64,000 bases of DNA from Evansella halocellulosilytica (GCF_002335745.1 NZ_NIST01000001.1:3279295-3343294); one strand, 5' to 3'. Counted from the first letter of the stretch, positions 37,697-46,992 are shown. Numbers and translations are program-made. The notes: generated by a model not told the origin, from the letters alone.

Positions 37697-38974
37697 ATGA
37701 ATGAACAATTGAAGAAAGCGATTCAGTTAATAGAAAAAGGACAAAGTGAAGAAGGGATAAAAAAAGTCGAAAAATTAGAGAAGTCAGCTGATGATGAAAC
37801 GAAACGGACGATTGCTGAACTGTACTATGAATTAGGACTTGTTGACCGTTCACTAGAAATTGTTGAACAATTAATGTTTCGTTATCCAGATCACGGTGAA
37901 CTCTTTGCCTTTGCGGCCGAATGTTACGGTGAGCTAGGTAAAGAAGATGAAGCGATTGATATGCTGTCTGAAATTAAAGAAAATGACCCTGCCTTTTTAC
38001 AAGCGCAACTTCTTTTAGCAGATATCTATCAAAATCAAGGACTTGATGAAGTAGCTGAACAAAAATTAGTGCAAGCACAAAAGCTTGCACCAGAAGAACC
38101 GATTTTACAATATGGTCTAGGTGAGTTTTATTTAAATAGAGGTGATTACTTACAATCAATACCGTTTTTTAAAAAGGTCATCCACAATGAATCGTTTTTA
38201 AAAGATCACCCTTTAAATCCTGCATTACGGATAGCAGAAGCATATAGTGCTACTGGTCAATTTGAAGACGCGTTACAATATTACCGACAAGGTCTTGAAA
38301 AAGAAGAAGATGCTGATGCATTATTTGGTTATGGCTTTACAGCGATGCAGCTGGAAGATTACGAAACAGCGATGCATCAATTTATGAAGCTGAAAGAGAT
38401 GGATCCAGACTATATGACACTATATCCTTATTTAGGAAAAGTCCTTAGAGCACAAAATTTAGTAGACGAAGCTTTTGATGTGCTGCAAGAAGGAATCCAA
38501 AAGGACGAATTTAACGAAGATCTTTACTTGGAAATGGCAAAAGCTCAATTTTCTAAAGGGAATAGTGATGAAGGAAAAGAATTTTTACAAAAAGTAATCG
38601 CCTTAAATCCATCAAATATTACAGCTATTAAAGAATTGCTTCTTTATTTTCATGAGCGGGAAGAATTCGAAGATGTGATCGATTTAATTGAATTTTTAGA
38701 TGACTATGGCGAATATGACCCACTCTTTGAAAGGTATAAAGCAAAAGCACTTTATGAAACAGACGATTTAGCAGGAGCGGTTGAAGCGTATGAAAATGCC
38801 TTATATGATGAATCAGTAGAAGATGATAAATTGCTTGAAGAAGCTGGATACGTTTTATTAGAAGCGGGTAAAAAGCAAAGAGGAATGCAACTGTTAGAAA
38901 AGGTACTAAACGACGATCCTGCTCGAATTGATCTTGAAGAACGGATTGAGCAATTAAAGAATAATGGCTATTAA
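37697..38974 (+). CDS. ypiA: TPR-repeat protein YpiA
   Basis: A 425-residue soluble protein of about eleven tetratricopeptide repeats spread over the whole length (e.g. AELYYELGLVDRSLEIVEQL, LLADIYQNQGLDEVAEQKL). B. subtilis YpiA is 423 residues and lies in the same place; in B. subtilis it has been linked to assembly of respiratory complex III, which fits the qcr genes 3 kb on. ATG 37697 follows AAGGGAGAG; upstream frame to 37652 is unsupported. Confidence 0.9.
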   Translation: MNEQLKKAIQLIEKGQSEEGIKKVEKLEKSADDETKRTIAELYYELGLVDRSLEIVEQLMFRYPDHGELFAFAAECYGELGKEDEAIDMLSEIKENDPAFLQAQLLLADIYQNQGLDEVAEQKLVQAQKLAPEEPILQYGLGEFYLNRGDYLQSIPFFKKVIHNESFLKDHPLNPALRIAEAYSATGQFEDALQYYRQGLEKEEDADALFGYGFTAMQLEDYETAMHQFMKLKEMDPDYMTLYPYLGKVLRAQNLVDEAFDVLQEGIQKDEFNEDLYLEMAKAQFSKGNSDEGKEFLQKVIALNPSNITAIKELLLYFHEREEFEDVIDLIEFLDDYGEYDPLFERYKAKALYETDDLAGAVEAYENALYDESVEDDKLLEEAGYVLLEAGKKQRGMQLLEKVLNDDPARIDLEERIEQLKNNGY

Positions 38975-38982
38975 ACGTTAAG

Positions 38983-39006
38983 CTGTCACATCGTGGCAGT
39001 TTTTTA
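38983..39006 (+). terminator. Terminator after ypiA
   Basis: CTGTCAC / GTGGCAG stem (one G-U), 3-base loop, then TTTTTT. Confidence 0.75.
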
Positions 39007-39336
39007 CATTCTTAGTGAACCAAATGCCTTTCATGTGTGAAAATAAACCTTTAAGGGTTATAATCGTGAGATCTCTTTAAAAGTACAATTAAATGGAAAT
39101 ATCCGGCGATAGCAATTTCGAATTCTAGTTGATTATAAAATAAAAGAAATGGTATCCTCAAAATACTTTTGAGACACTCTCATACTTGTTTAGTCTACAG
39201 ACTTTCTCACAGTTGATAGGAGCAAATTTTAATTTAGCTAACATGGTCATACATTTCGGATAATTACACATCCTATAAAATAACGAACTTCAGGTGAACT
39301 TTTTACCAGATTGAAAAAAATGACTAGGTGGGAAAG
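39007..39336. other. Gene-free stretch upstream of the 39337 gene
   Basis: No credible frame on either strand. CTCAAAA-TAC-TTTTGAG (39157-39173) followed by ACACTCTCAT resembles a degraded IS1182-type end (TTTTGGGACAGCCTCATT). A GGGTTATAATC near 39058 could be a -10 box but has no clear -35. Confidence 0.4.
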
Positions 39337-40383
39337 ATGAATCTTACACAACTTTTATTATCACAGTCTCATAAAGATTTGCTTGAACGGAAAAAATCAT
39401 TATCTATCTCTTGTAACACACATTCAAAAATGCAATTAATAGAAGAGATTATTCAAAAACTATTAAACCCAGATTACATCATGGAGTCATGGAATAGTCG
39501 CACGGAGTCAGAGAAAAACATACTCATCCATTTAGCTTTTCGAACAGTCTCCATATCACCAGTTGAAGAACTATTTTCTTTTTGTAAAAGTAAGCACCGT
39601 CAAAATCCAATGAACGATTTGAACATATTAAAGCGTGAAGGTTGGTTATATTTAGATGGGGGCAACTGGATCATTCCTATAGAATTATCGAAGTGGTTGA
39701 AAAGTTACTTTGAAAATGAAACGGAAAAAACGTCTATATTTATTCCAACTCCATGTAGTTCCCGAATCCCTTTTATAGATGACGTGTTTACGTTTATGGA
39801 CTATATAGAAGAAAGGGAGATCAGGTTAACAAAAAGTAAAGCGATTCATAAACAAGACTTAATTGCTATACTGCGTCAACTAACTGCCGGTGAAGAAGTG
39901 CCAAAGGATAAATGGCGATTTGGTTATGGAAGGCACTTCCACTCATACCCGAATCAGTTTTCACTCCTTTATGATTTTTGTTTTGAACAAGGTTGGATTC
40001 GTGAAGAGGAAAGTTTAGTCGTGACAAAGAAATGGGAGAAAGGACAGCAATTATCAATTAACGAACTTCTCGATCGCCTTCATCGCTGTTACATGAACAT
40101 ATATAAACGGCCGATTCGTTCATTAAAATCCATTATGGCCATTATATATTCAACAATTAAGGAAAAAGTAGCGGTCGAGGAAGAAATGGTAATCAATCTG
40201 CTCAAGCCTATAATTGATGAATATTATTTTGATTCGGTTGAATCAATCATTACGATAAGGGTATTGGAAATGCTCGTGTATCAACAAATATTAATGAAAA
40301 CTTATATAGACGGACAAAATTATTATTCATTGCAGCCAAGGGTTACCAAGCAGCAACAAATAAAAAAGTTGGATTTTATTTAA
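39337..40383 (+). CDS. Protein of unknown function, 348 residues
   Basis: A soluble, largely helical protein with no signal peptide or membrane segment. The N-terminal part (LLLSQSHKDLLERKKSLSIS, then KMQLIEEIIQKLLNPDYI) alternates helices and winged-helix-like units. It faintly recalls the helicase-associated N-terminal domains found before XPB-like helicases, but no helicase motif is present, so no function is given. ATG 39337 has AGGTGGG upstream. It sits between ypiA and ypiB, where B. subtilis has no gene, with low GC like its neighbours. Confidence 0.7.
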   Translation: MNLTQLLLSQSHKDLLERKKSLSISCNTHSKMQLIEEIIQKLLNPDYIMESWNSRTESEKNILIHLAFRTVSISPVEELFSFCKSKHRQNPMNDLNILKREGWLYLDGGNWIIPIELSKWLKSYFENETEKTSIFIPTPCSSRIPFIDDVFTFMDYIEEREIRLTKSKAIHKQDLIAILRQLTAGEEVPKDKWRFGYGRHFHSYPNQFSLLYDFCFEQGWIREEESLVVTKKWEKGQQLSINELLDRLHRCYMNIYKRPIRSLKSIMAIIYSTIKEKVAVEEEMVINLLKPIIDEYYFDSVESIITIRVLEMLVYQQILMKTYIDGQNYYSLQPRVTKQQQIKKLDFI

Positions 40384-40529
40384 AATAAATAAAGGATTTT
40401 TTCGTTTTTGCTTGAATATATTATATATAAATAAAATGATAAGCTTTGGAAAGGTTCACTCAGTCGTCCATGTCAACAAAGTGGGTAGACTTCCTCAGGT
40501 GTATAAAAAAAGTAGAGGGAGGGGTATTG

Positions 40530-41078
40530 ATGAACAATCCTGTTCCAGTTATGGAGAAGCGAGACTTTTTGAAGTGGTTTTTAGATCAATATCAACTTAA
40601 ACGAAGAGAGTGTGCTTGGCTGCTTAACTTTTTAATAAGCGACGACGTTTTAATGGAACGTGTTCATTTTGTAGAAAAAGCAGAATACTGCCCTAAAGCT
40701 TTGCTGATTTCAGCGAATGATGTAGACAGTGTGCCATTTGCTTTTCATAAAAATCAACACGTTACGATGGATGCTGAAAAGTCATTTCACGATATACGTC
40801 TAAACAGAAATGAAGACATCTACATTCAGCTTAATTTTAAAGAAAAACAGTCAGCACCGCAATATTTGGCGATTTTAGAAGAAAACCCTTATTTACCTGT
40901 AAATGAAAAAGAAGCGAATGTGCAAAGTCTTATTGCTGAAATGGTGTTAGATCATTCAATAAAAATGTATGAACTAAAAATGATTGAAAAGGAAATTGAC
41001 CAAGCACTCGTTGATAAGGACGAATATACCTTTCATATATTGGCAAAAAAATATAAGCAATTAAAAGCTCAGCATTAG
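40530..41078 (+). CDS. ypiB: YpiB, UPF0302 family
   Basis: A 182-residue soluble protein (B. subtilis YpiB is 179). The N-terminal half (FLKWFLDQYQLKRRECAWLLNFL) and the C-terminal helical IDEAL-type segment (IDQALVDKDEYTFHILAKKYKQL) are family hallmarks. In B. subtilis it has been implicated, with YpiF, in assembly of the cytochrome bc complex. ATG 40530 follows GAGGGAGGGG; an upstream in-frame ATG (40446) is not supported. Confidence 0.88.
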   Translation: MNNPVPVMEKRDFLKWFLDQYQLKRRECAWLLNFLISDDVLMERVHFVEKAEYCPKALLISANDVDSVPFAFHKNQHVTMDAEKSFHDIRLNRNEDIYIQLNFKEKQSAPQYLAILEENPYLPVNEKEANVQSLIAEMVLDHSIKMYELKMIEKEIDQALVDKDEYTFHILAKKYKQLKAQH

Positions 41079-41096
41079 TTGGGCTTTTCTTTTTTT
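41063..41096 (+). terminator. Terminator after ypiB
   Basis: AAAAGCTCA / TTGGGCTTTT stem, then CTTTTTTTATT; it overlaps the end of ypiB. Confidence 0.75.
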
Positions 41097-41109
41097 ATTA
41101 CATTCTTTG

Positions 41110-41238
41110 TAAACCACAGGCTCTTCTCCGAATGCGATTGCAGAGGAAGAACCAGAAAATCATTTTGGTGCACAATGTGTGCGCCTAGGAAGCTGAAGTC
41201 TTGCCCGAGGCAATCGAGTGTATTTTTAAACAGTCAAC
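41110..41238. repeat. Copy C of the terminal-inverted-repeat element (one end recognisable)
   Basis: The complement of its right end (GTTGACTGTTTAAAAATACA, then CTCGATTGCC) matches the left end of copy A (GTTGATTGTTTCAAAAAACA, then CTCACTTGC). The opposite end is not clear. The body is GC-richer than the flanks and contains AAGCTGAAGTC, seen in other Bacillus intergenic repeats. Confidence 0.5.
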
Positions 41239-41553
41239 ACCAATATAGAAATGGCCTTTACTAAACGGTGAAGTCCACTCTATTTTACTGGATTTTGTCC
41301 AACCTTTATGTTGGTAAAGTACCCTTATAGGGCGAAATTAAAACCGCTCATTTTACGGACAGATATTTAATAAAGTGTTATTTAAACAAGTAGAAATATT
41401 CCTATCATCAATATTTTAAAATGTTAGTAATCAACATGTTTAAAGAAGTTCATAAAATGTTCAATACTATATTTTGCTAAAAATGATATAATAGATAGTT
41501 GAAATTAAGAATATGTTTTGGAATTTTGTACATAAGTAAAGGAGAGAACTATT
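41239..41553. other. Gene-free stretch upstream of ypiF
   Basis: Holds small inverted repeats (CCAAC/GTTGG near 41300) and an extended -10 promoter at 41485-41493 (TGATATAAT) about 60 bases before ypiF. No frame is credible. Confidence 0.5.
41485..41493 (+). promoter_or_regulatory. Extended -10 promoter for ypiF-qcrABC
   Basis: TG-A-TATAAT, a perfect extended -10 element; upstream -35 is poor. It would drive ypiF and the qcr genes. Confidence 0.55.
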
Positions 41554-42030
41554 TTGAAGTGGACAACTGAGCAAATGGATATGTATCTGCAATCGAAGGA
41601 ATATGTAGACACAGCAATTATTCCATTAGTGCCAGTCGAATGGGAGAAAGATCCCAAAGGGACTGTATCAATGGGAGAGTTTACGGCGATATTAGTTGAG
41701 GAATTAGAACGCCAATTTAAAGGAAGAGTCTTTCAAATGATGCCCTTTACATATTTGAAAAGTGAACGAGTAGACGCACTTGTGACACGATTAATAAACT
41801 GGGATCGCCACTTATTTGATAATGGATTTAAACATATTATTTATGTCACTTCAGATGGTGAATGGAAAACGAACGAAAGTGAATTACCAGATATGCTTAT
41901 CTGGATTCCAGCTTTATCCCTTGAATCAATGGACAATCAATATGTAAAGCAAATCATGGATCAGCAGATGAAACAAGTATTACCTTTAATTACAAACAAA
42001 TGGCAAAAGGAACCAAAAGAGCGTTCGTAA
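41554..42030 (+). CDS. ypiF: YpiF (DUF2487)
   Basis: A 158-residue soluble protein starting MKWTTEQMDMYLQSKEYVDT, as in the YpiF family, located directly before qcrA in bacilli. It has been associated with cytochrome bc complex biogenesis in B. subtilis. TTG start at 41554 with AAAGGAGAG upstream. No catalytic motif is recognised. Confidence 0.87.
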   Translation: MKWTTEQMDMYLQSKEYVDTAIIPLVPVEWEKDPKGTVSMGEFTAILVEELERQFKGRVFQMMPFTYLKSERVDALVTRLINWDRHLFDNGFKHIIYVTSDGEWKTNESELPDMLIWIPALSLESMDNQYVKQIMDQQMKQVLPLITNKWQKEPKERS

Positions 42031-42158
42031 TATTTTCATAAAGAAAGCTCATGGATTTTGTTGACATACGTAGAATTGATGGGCTATCATGAGTATGTCT
42101 TAGTATCATATTTTGTGTGTCAATTCATAAAGAGAAGTGCAAGTGAGGAGGGAAGGTC

Positions 42159-42662
42159 GTGAGCGAAGAGAAAAAACACCGTGTGTCAAGACGTCAATTC
42201 TTATCGTACACATTAATGGGAGTTGGCGGATTTATGGCTGCCGGTATGTTAAGTCCGATGGTACGCTTTGCATTGGATCCTGCGTTAGAAGCGGGGGATG
42301 ATACTGAGTTTGTCCAAGTAGGCATTTCAGAAGCTGATTTAACTGAAGAACCACAACGGGTTGACTTTCAAGTTGAAATTGAGGACGCATGGTATACATC
42401 TGAGCAGACAAGAGCTGCATGGATTTATAAAGAAGGAAATGAAATCATTGCGTTATCACCAATTTGTACACATTTAGGCTGTACAGTAAACTGGGATACG
42501 GAAGATCATCCGGATCAATTTTTCTGTCCATGCCACTACGGGCGATTTGAGAAGGACGGACAAAATGTACAAGGAACACCACCTACTCGTCCATTAGACG
42601 TTTATGAAGTTGAAGTTCGTGATGGTGAAGTGTACCTTGGAGGCATTATTCAACGAGGATAG
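42159..42662 (+). CDS. qcrA: Menaquinol:cytochrome c reductase, Rieske iron-sulfur subunit
   Basis: Takes electrons from menaquinol at the membrane outer face. 167 residues; twin-arginine signal RRQFLSY near residue 11 and a membrane anchor to ~35 show export via Tat; 2Fe-2S ligands are C103-x-H105 with the disulfide Cys108 (CTHLGC) and C123-x-C125-H126 (CPCHYG). GTG start with GGAGGGAAGG upstream. First of qcrABC. Confidence 0.96.
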   Translation: MSEEKKHRVSRRQFLSYTLMGVGGFMAAGMLSPMVRFALDPALEAGDDTEFVQVGISEADLTEEPQRVDFQVEIEDAWYTSEQTRAAWIYKEGNEIIALSPICTHLGCTVNWDTEDHPDQFFCPCHYGRFEKDGQNVQGTPPTRPLDVYEVEVRDGEVYLGGIIQRG

Positions 42663-42680
42663 AAAGGGGGGCGCAATGAA

Positions 42681-43352
42681 ATGCTTCAAAAATTATATGA
42701 TTGGGTGGATGAACGATTAGATATTACCCCAATGTGGCGTGATATTGCTGATCACGAAGTTCCTGAACACGTAAACCCAGCCCATCATTTTTCTGCTTTT
42801 GTTTATTGTTTTGGAGGATTAACGTTCTTCGTAACAGTCATCCAAATATTATCTGGGATGTTCCTAACAATGTATTATGTTCCGGATATCGTGAATGCGT
42901 ATGAATCTGTTTACTATTTACAAAACGAAGTAACACATGGTGTGATTGTCCGAGGGATGCACCATTGGGGCGCTAGTTTAGTTATCGTCATGATGTTCCT
43001 TCACACTCTACGAGTATTTTTCACTGGCTCTTATAAAAAGCCTCGTGAATTGAACTGGGTAGTTGGGGTATTAATTTTCTTCGTTATGCTTGGTTTAGGT
43101 TTTACCGGTTACTTATTACCATGGGACATGAAGGCTTATTTTGCAACAGTAGTAGGTCTTGAAATTGCAGAAGCTGCACCAATTGTCGGTGGGTTTGCAA
43201 AAACATTACTTGCCGGTGGTGAAATAATCGGAGCACAAACACTAACACGTTTCTTTGCGATTCATGTATTCTTCCTACCAGGTGCATTACTTGGACTATT
43301 AGGAGCTCACTTCTATATGATTCGTAAGCAAGGTATTTCTGGTCCATTGTAA
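42681..43352 (+). CDS. qcrB: Menaquinol:cytochrome c reductase, cytochrome b subunit
   Basis: Membrane b6-type subunit, 223 residues with four membrane segments, carrying the b hemes and quinol sites. His residues in GMHHWGASLVIVMMFLH and RFFAIHVFFLPG are heme ligands. Cys43 (FVYCFGG) matches the position where B. subtilis QcrB binds an extra covalent c-type heme. ATG 42681 with GAAAGGGGGG upstream. The C-terminal half of a full cytochrome b is in QcrC. Confidence 0.96.
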   Translation: MLQKLYDWVDERLDITPMWRDIADHEVPEHVNPAHHFSAFVYCFGGLTFFVTVIQILSGMFLTMYYVPDIVNAYESVYYLQNEVTHGVIVRGMHHWGASLVIVMMFLHTLRVFFTGSYKKPRELNWVVGVLIFFVMLGLGFTGYLLPWDMKAYFATVVGLEIAEAAPIVGGFAKTLLAGGEIIGAQTLTRFFAIHVFFLPGALLGLLGAHFYMIRKQGISGPL

Positions 43353-43383
43353 AATGGAAGCAGATTGAAAAGGAGGGAAAGCT

Positions 43384-44190
43384 ATGCAACGCGGAAAAGG
43401 CATGAAGTTCGTTGGGGACTCTCGTATACCTGCTGAACGGAAGCCAAACATACCAAAAGACTACTCCGAATATCCACATAAAACCGAAGCTTTCTGGCCG
43501 AACTTCTTGCTCAGAGAGTGGATGGTTGGTGCCGTATTCTTAATCGGATATTTATGTTTAACAGTCGCGCATCCAGCCCCTCTAGAGAGGGTAGCTGATC
43601 CTACTGATACAGGGTACATACCATTACCTGACTGGTATTTCTTATTTTTGTACCAGCTTCTAAAGTATGAATATGCTGCCGGTGACTTTACAGTAATTGG
43701 AGCCGTTATTATTCCTGGTATTGCTTTCGGTGCACTTTTATTAGCGCCTTGGTTAGACCGTGGTCCGGAACGCCGTCCAATTAAACGCCCGATTGCAAGT
43801 AGTTTAATGCTTTTAGGAGTTATTTCAATCATTTTCTTAACTTGGGAATCAGTTGATGATCATGATTGGGAAGCAGCTGCACAACAAGGGGCAATTGTTG
43901 AGGATGTCGAAGTTGATGAATCTGCTTTAGGGTATGAAATTTATCAATCACAAGAATCTTGTATCGGCTGTCACGGTGGTGATATGCTTGGTGGAGCTGC
44001 TGCGCCGAACATCTTCGAAAGCGATTATAATAAAGATGAAGTTATGGATATAATCATTAATGGTGCAGAAGGTATGCCTGCAGACCAATTTGAAGGTACT
44101 GATGAAGAACTTGAAACACTCGCCGAATTTATTGCAAATGATGGCCAAGATCCGGAAGGCAATGGAGATGACGAAGCGGGTGAAGAGTAA
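43384..44190 (+). CDS. qcrC: Menaquinol:cytochrome c reductase, cytochrome b/c fusion subunit
   Basis: 268 residues: an N-terminal subunit-IV-like part with three membrane segments (PLPDWYFLFLYQLLK is the quinol-site motif) fused to an extracytoplasmic cytochrome c domain with CIGCH near residue 197 and the axial Met in EGMPA. The tail is very acidic (GQDPEGNGDDEAGEE), perhaps an adaptation of outward-facing domains in alkaliphiles. GGAGGGAAAGCT precedes ATG 43384; a strong terminator follows. Confidence 0.96.
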   Translation: MQRGKGMKFVGDSRIPAERKPNIPKDYSEYPHKTEAFWPNFLLREWMVGAVFLIGYLCLTVAHPAPLERVADPTDTGYIPLPDWYFLFLYQLLKYEYAAGDFTVIGAVIIPGIAFGALLLAPWLDRGPERRPIKRPIASSLMLLGVISIIFLTWESVDDHDWEAAAQQGAIVEDVEVDESALGYEIYQSQESCIGCHGGDMLGGAAAPNIFESDYNKDEVMDIIINGAEGMPADQFEGTDEELETLAEFIANDGQDPEGNGDDEAGEE

Positions 44191-44192
44191 CA

Positions 44193-44226
44193 AAAAACTG
44201 ACTGATTATTATCAGTCAGTTTTTTT
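44193..44226 (+). terminator. Terminator after qcrC
   Basis: Perfect 14-bp stem AAAAACTGACTGAT / ATCAGTCAGTTTTT with a 4-base loop and further Ts. Confidence 0.95.
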
Positions 44227-44530
44227 AGCACTACAAGGATCACAAAAAGCTATGGACGATCGTATAACGTCCACAAAGGTATTAGCCATCCAAGACTACC
44301 GAGAAAGCGTACGAGTTTCTAGAGAAGCAAAATTCGCTTACTGAGAATCTGTTTAATGATATGCTAAGATTTGTTTAAACTAGAAATAGATTATCGTAAG
44401 GGTAAAGTGGAGATAAGCTAAAAGACAAGGATAGCATTGAGTGGAAGGAAGTGATTACGCTTTCCTTACATATTCACATTATTGTATGATTTAGTTGAAT
44501 GTCCCATCTTTACTGTAAAGGAAGATAAAA
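44227..44530. other. Gene-free stretch between qcrC and ypjA
   Basis: Contains a short palindrome TGGACG...CGTCCA (44252-44272) and an imperfect hairpin AAGGAAGTG/GCTTTCCTT (44445-44465). A frame running out of qcrC's second reading frame is spurious. No promoter stands out. Confidence 0.45.
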
Positions 44531-45142
44531 ATGAATAACACATTATATGATCATTTTATGGAACTTCTTATAGATAAGAGATTTTTATTATTATTATTTA
44601 TTGTCAATGTCGGTGGTACTATTTACGGTTACATATGGTATGCCAATCAACTATCTATTACACCACCACTTTTTCTTGTGTTTGTCCCTGACAGTCCTAC
44701 TGCAAGTTTGTTTTTCTGTTTCGTCTTATTTGCTTTTATTTTTTTGAAAAAAAATATACCTTTGATTGAAGCGTTTGCTGCTGTAACATTATTTAAATAC
44801 GGTATTTGGGCTGTTGCCATGATTGTTGCTGGAGCAATCGCAGGTGATACATTAAATTGGCAACAATATATGTTAATTGTTTCTCATTTAGGTATGGCGA
44901 TTCAAGGTATACTATATATGCCATATTACCGTATTAAGCCGTGGCACCTCATCGTTGTAGCAGTTTGGACGATACATAATGACGTGATCGACTATATTTA
45001 TGGTATGCATCCGTGGGTTTCTTCGCACATTCATCCGTACATACAAGAAATTGCTTACTTTACTTTTTGGTTAAGTGCATGTTCTCTATTCCTTGTATAC
45101 ATCTTAAATAAACTCATGAAAAAAAGAGATCTTCAAATCTAG
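44531..45142 (+). CDS. ypjA: YpjA membrane protein (DUF1405)
   Basis: A 203-residue integral membrane protein with about six segments (near 18-35, 50-70, 80-100, 112-130, 137-155 and 175-195), following qcrC as in B. subtilis. The family has conserved motifs such as KPWHL and HNDVIDYIYGMHPW, which suggest a conserved membrane-embedded site, but no function is known. AAAGGAAG precedes ATG 44531. Confidence 0.85.
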   Translation: MNNTLYDHFMELLIDKRFLLLLFIVNVGGTIYGYIWYANQLSITPPLFLVFVPDSPTASLFFCFVLFAFIFLKKNIPLIEAFAAVTLFKYGIWAVAMIVAGAIAGDTLNWQQYMLIVSHLGMAIQGILYMPYYRIKPWHLIVVAVWTIHNDVIDYIYGMHPWVSSHIHPYIQEIAYFTFWLSACSLFLVYILNKLMKKRDLQI

Positions 45143-45201
45143 TAGGTCTACTCTTGTCCAACTCTTCATACGATTTAGTATGAATAAGAGGAGGGACATG
45201 C

Positions 45202-46020
45202 ATGGCTCAACGAATATTAATTGTTAGTGTACTTATATTATCTATGGTTATTTCACCTGTTTACATTGTGGCAGAAAATGATGAGTCCAGTAAGTGGAGG
45301 GAATTAAACAGGACAAGCGATAAAATTCTCCAGTATGTACGAGAAGGGCATTATGAAGATGCACATAATCTATTACCTGTATTTTCTGAGAAATTTTTAT
45401 CATTACAATCTGAAACATCTTCATTGTCAATGCATGAGTTGAACGTCATCACATCTGTATTTGAAGAAGTAGAAGGAGCTACTGTCCAAGTTTCACTCCC
45501 GCACGAGGAAAGGGTGAAAGCAGCCACAAAACTCCGATTATTAATCGATGTGTACGAGTCATCTCATTCACCCCTTTGGTTGAAAACTAAAAATCAAACT
45601 TTTCAAGCACTATCAAATGTCCAATCAATTGCTAGTGATCAGACAGGTGGCAACCTAGAGCAGAGAATCAATGGATTTATCTCCCAATATGAAGTAGTCC
45701 GGCCTGCTTGGTCGGTAAGTTTAAATACGGAAAACTATCAGATGATTGAATCGCAAATTCAATACTTAAGACATTTGCGGGAAAATGGGACGAGGGGTGA
45801 AGAGCTTGTTAACCATCTTGACCGCGTAGAGCGACAATTAGAACATATTTATGATGCAAAAGAAGATGAAGTATCAGACCCACAGTTAATTTGGGTTATG
45901 GTGACAATCGGTGGGGTTATTATTGCCGTATTATCATATGCTGGCTGGAAAAAGTATCAAGGAGAAAAACAAAGAGAATTAGATAAAATAAAAAGACGAA
46001 AGAGGAAACCGTATCGGTAA
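45202..46020 (+). CDS. ypjB: Sporulation protein YpjB
   Basis: 272 residues: signal peptide (1-24), a helical extracytoplasmic domain, one C-terminal membrane segment (about 232-252, LIWVMVTIGGVIIAVLSYAG) and a very basic cytoplasmic tail (KRRKRKPYR). Layout and position match B. subtilis YpjB, a sporulation-associated protein of unknown mechanism. AGGAGGGACATGC precedes ATG 45202. Confidence 0.85.
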   Translation: MAQRILIVSVLILSMVISPVYIVAENDESSKWRELNRTSDKILQYVREGHYEDAHNLLPVFSEKFLSLQSETSSLSMHELNVITSVFEEVEGATVQVSLPHEERVKAATKLRLLIDVYESSHSPLWLKTKNQTFQALSNVQSIASDQTGGNLEQRINGFISQYEVVRPAWSVSLNTENYQMIESQIQYLRHLRENGTRGEELVNHLDRVERQLEHIYDAKEDEVSDPQLIWVMVTIGGVIIAVLSYAGWKKYQGEKQRELDKIKRRKRKPYR

Positions 46021-46102
46021 TGTGTTTTCGTTGACACCATTTTAAACTTTGACTAAAATTAATTATACAAACAATGAGTACACATATAGGAGGATGGACG
46101 GA

Positions 46103-46786
46103 ATGTCTATGGGTGCATTTATTCTTTATATCGCAATCTTAATGCTAATCCCTTTATGGGCACAATCAAAAGTAAAGAGTACTTATAAAAAGTATTCACA
46201 AGTTCGTGCTTCTTCTGGGATGACAGGGGCAGAAGTTGCGAGAAAAATTTTAAACGACAACGGGCTGTATGATGTTCATGTAGAACCGGTAAAAGGGAAA
46301 TTAACTGACCATTATGATCCGCGGAAAAAAGTAGTACGATTATCTGAATCGAATTACTATGGGAACTCTGTAGCTGGTGCTGCTGTGGCAGCTCATGAAG
46401 TAGGGCATGCGATACAAGATGAAGAAGGATACGCATTTTTACGTTTCCGACATGCACTTGTACCAGTTGCAAACTTTGGTTCTAACATTTCATTTTTCTT
46501 CATTTTAGCCGGTATCTTTTTACAAATGACTGGAATGCTTTTAGCAGGGATCATTTTTATGTCTGCAGCTGTATTATTCCAATTAGTGACGTTACCAGTT
46601 GAATTTAATGCTTCAAATCGAGCAATGGAACAGGTAGTATCTGTAGGAGTTATTCGAAATGATGAAGAACGTGAAACGAAAAAAGTTTTAAATGCAGCCG
46701 CATTAACTTATGTAGCAGCTGCACTAGTAGCAGTTGCCGAGCTTGTTCGATTTATATTAATGTATGTTGCAATGAATAACGATTAA
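46103..46786 (+). CDS. yugP: YugP-type zinc metallopeptidase
   Basis: A 227-residue membrane protein (B. subtilis YugP is 225): N-terminal segment at 4-20, zinc site H98-E99-x2-H102 (AAHEVGHAIQ), then three C-terminal membrane segments. LPVEFNASNRA supplies the third ligand region. Substrates are unknown. ATG 46103 has AGGAGG nine bases upstream. In B. subtilis yugP is elsewhere, so its place here, between ypjB and ypjC, is a lineage difference. Confidence 0.9.
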   Translation: MSMGAFILYIAILMLIPLWAQSKVKSTYKKYSQVRASSGMTGAEVARKILNDNGLYDVHVEPVKGKLTDHYDPRKKVVRLSESNYYGNSVAGAAVAAHEVGHAIQDEEGYAFLRFRHALVPVANFGSNISFFFILAGIFLQMTGMLLAGIIFMSAAVLFQLVTLPVEFNASNRAMEQVVSVGVIRNDEERETKKVLNAAALTYVAAALVAVAELVRFILMYVAMNND

Positions 46787-46806
46787 TAAAAACAACGACA
46801 CATAGC

Positions 46807-46845
46807 AGATAAACCTAAGCTTTGTATGAAAGCTTAGGTTTATCT
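46807..46845. terminator. Bidirectional terminator between yugP and ypjC
   Basis: Perfect 17-bp arms AGATAAACCTAAGCTTT / AAAGCTTAGGTTTATCT with a 5-base loop, between convergent genes. There is no long T-run, so its efficiency is uncertain. Confidence 0.75.
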
Positions 46846-46860
46846 ATTCTTATAGAGGAT

Positions 46861-46978
46861 GTTCAAAAAAATCTGGGAAAAATAGTTTTCGCATTTCTGC
46901 GTTTACTCGCTTCTCTGTTAATCACATATTAACACCATACACTCCGCTATTCGACTCTTTTAGTCCTCCTTTTTGAAC
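46861..46978. repeat. 118-bp inverted-repeat element
   Basis: Bounded by GTTCAAAAA (46861-46869) and TTTTTGAAC (46970-46978), with a GACT/AGTC mini-hairpin near the right end and no coding capacity. The terminal core TGTTCAAAAA is shared with the ends of element A, so the two may belong to related families. Lies between convergent genes downstream of the terminator. Confidence 0.5.
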
Positions 46979-46992
46979 ACACACTTATATCG

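Noticed and set aside
44060-44344. 94-codon frame starting inside qcrC
   Set aside because: Out of frame with qcrC and passes through its terminator.
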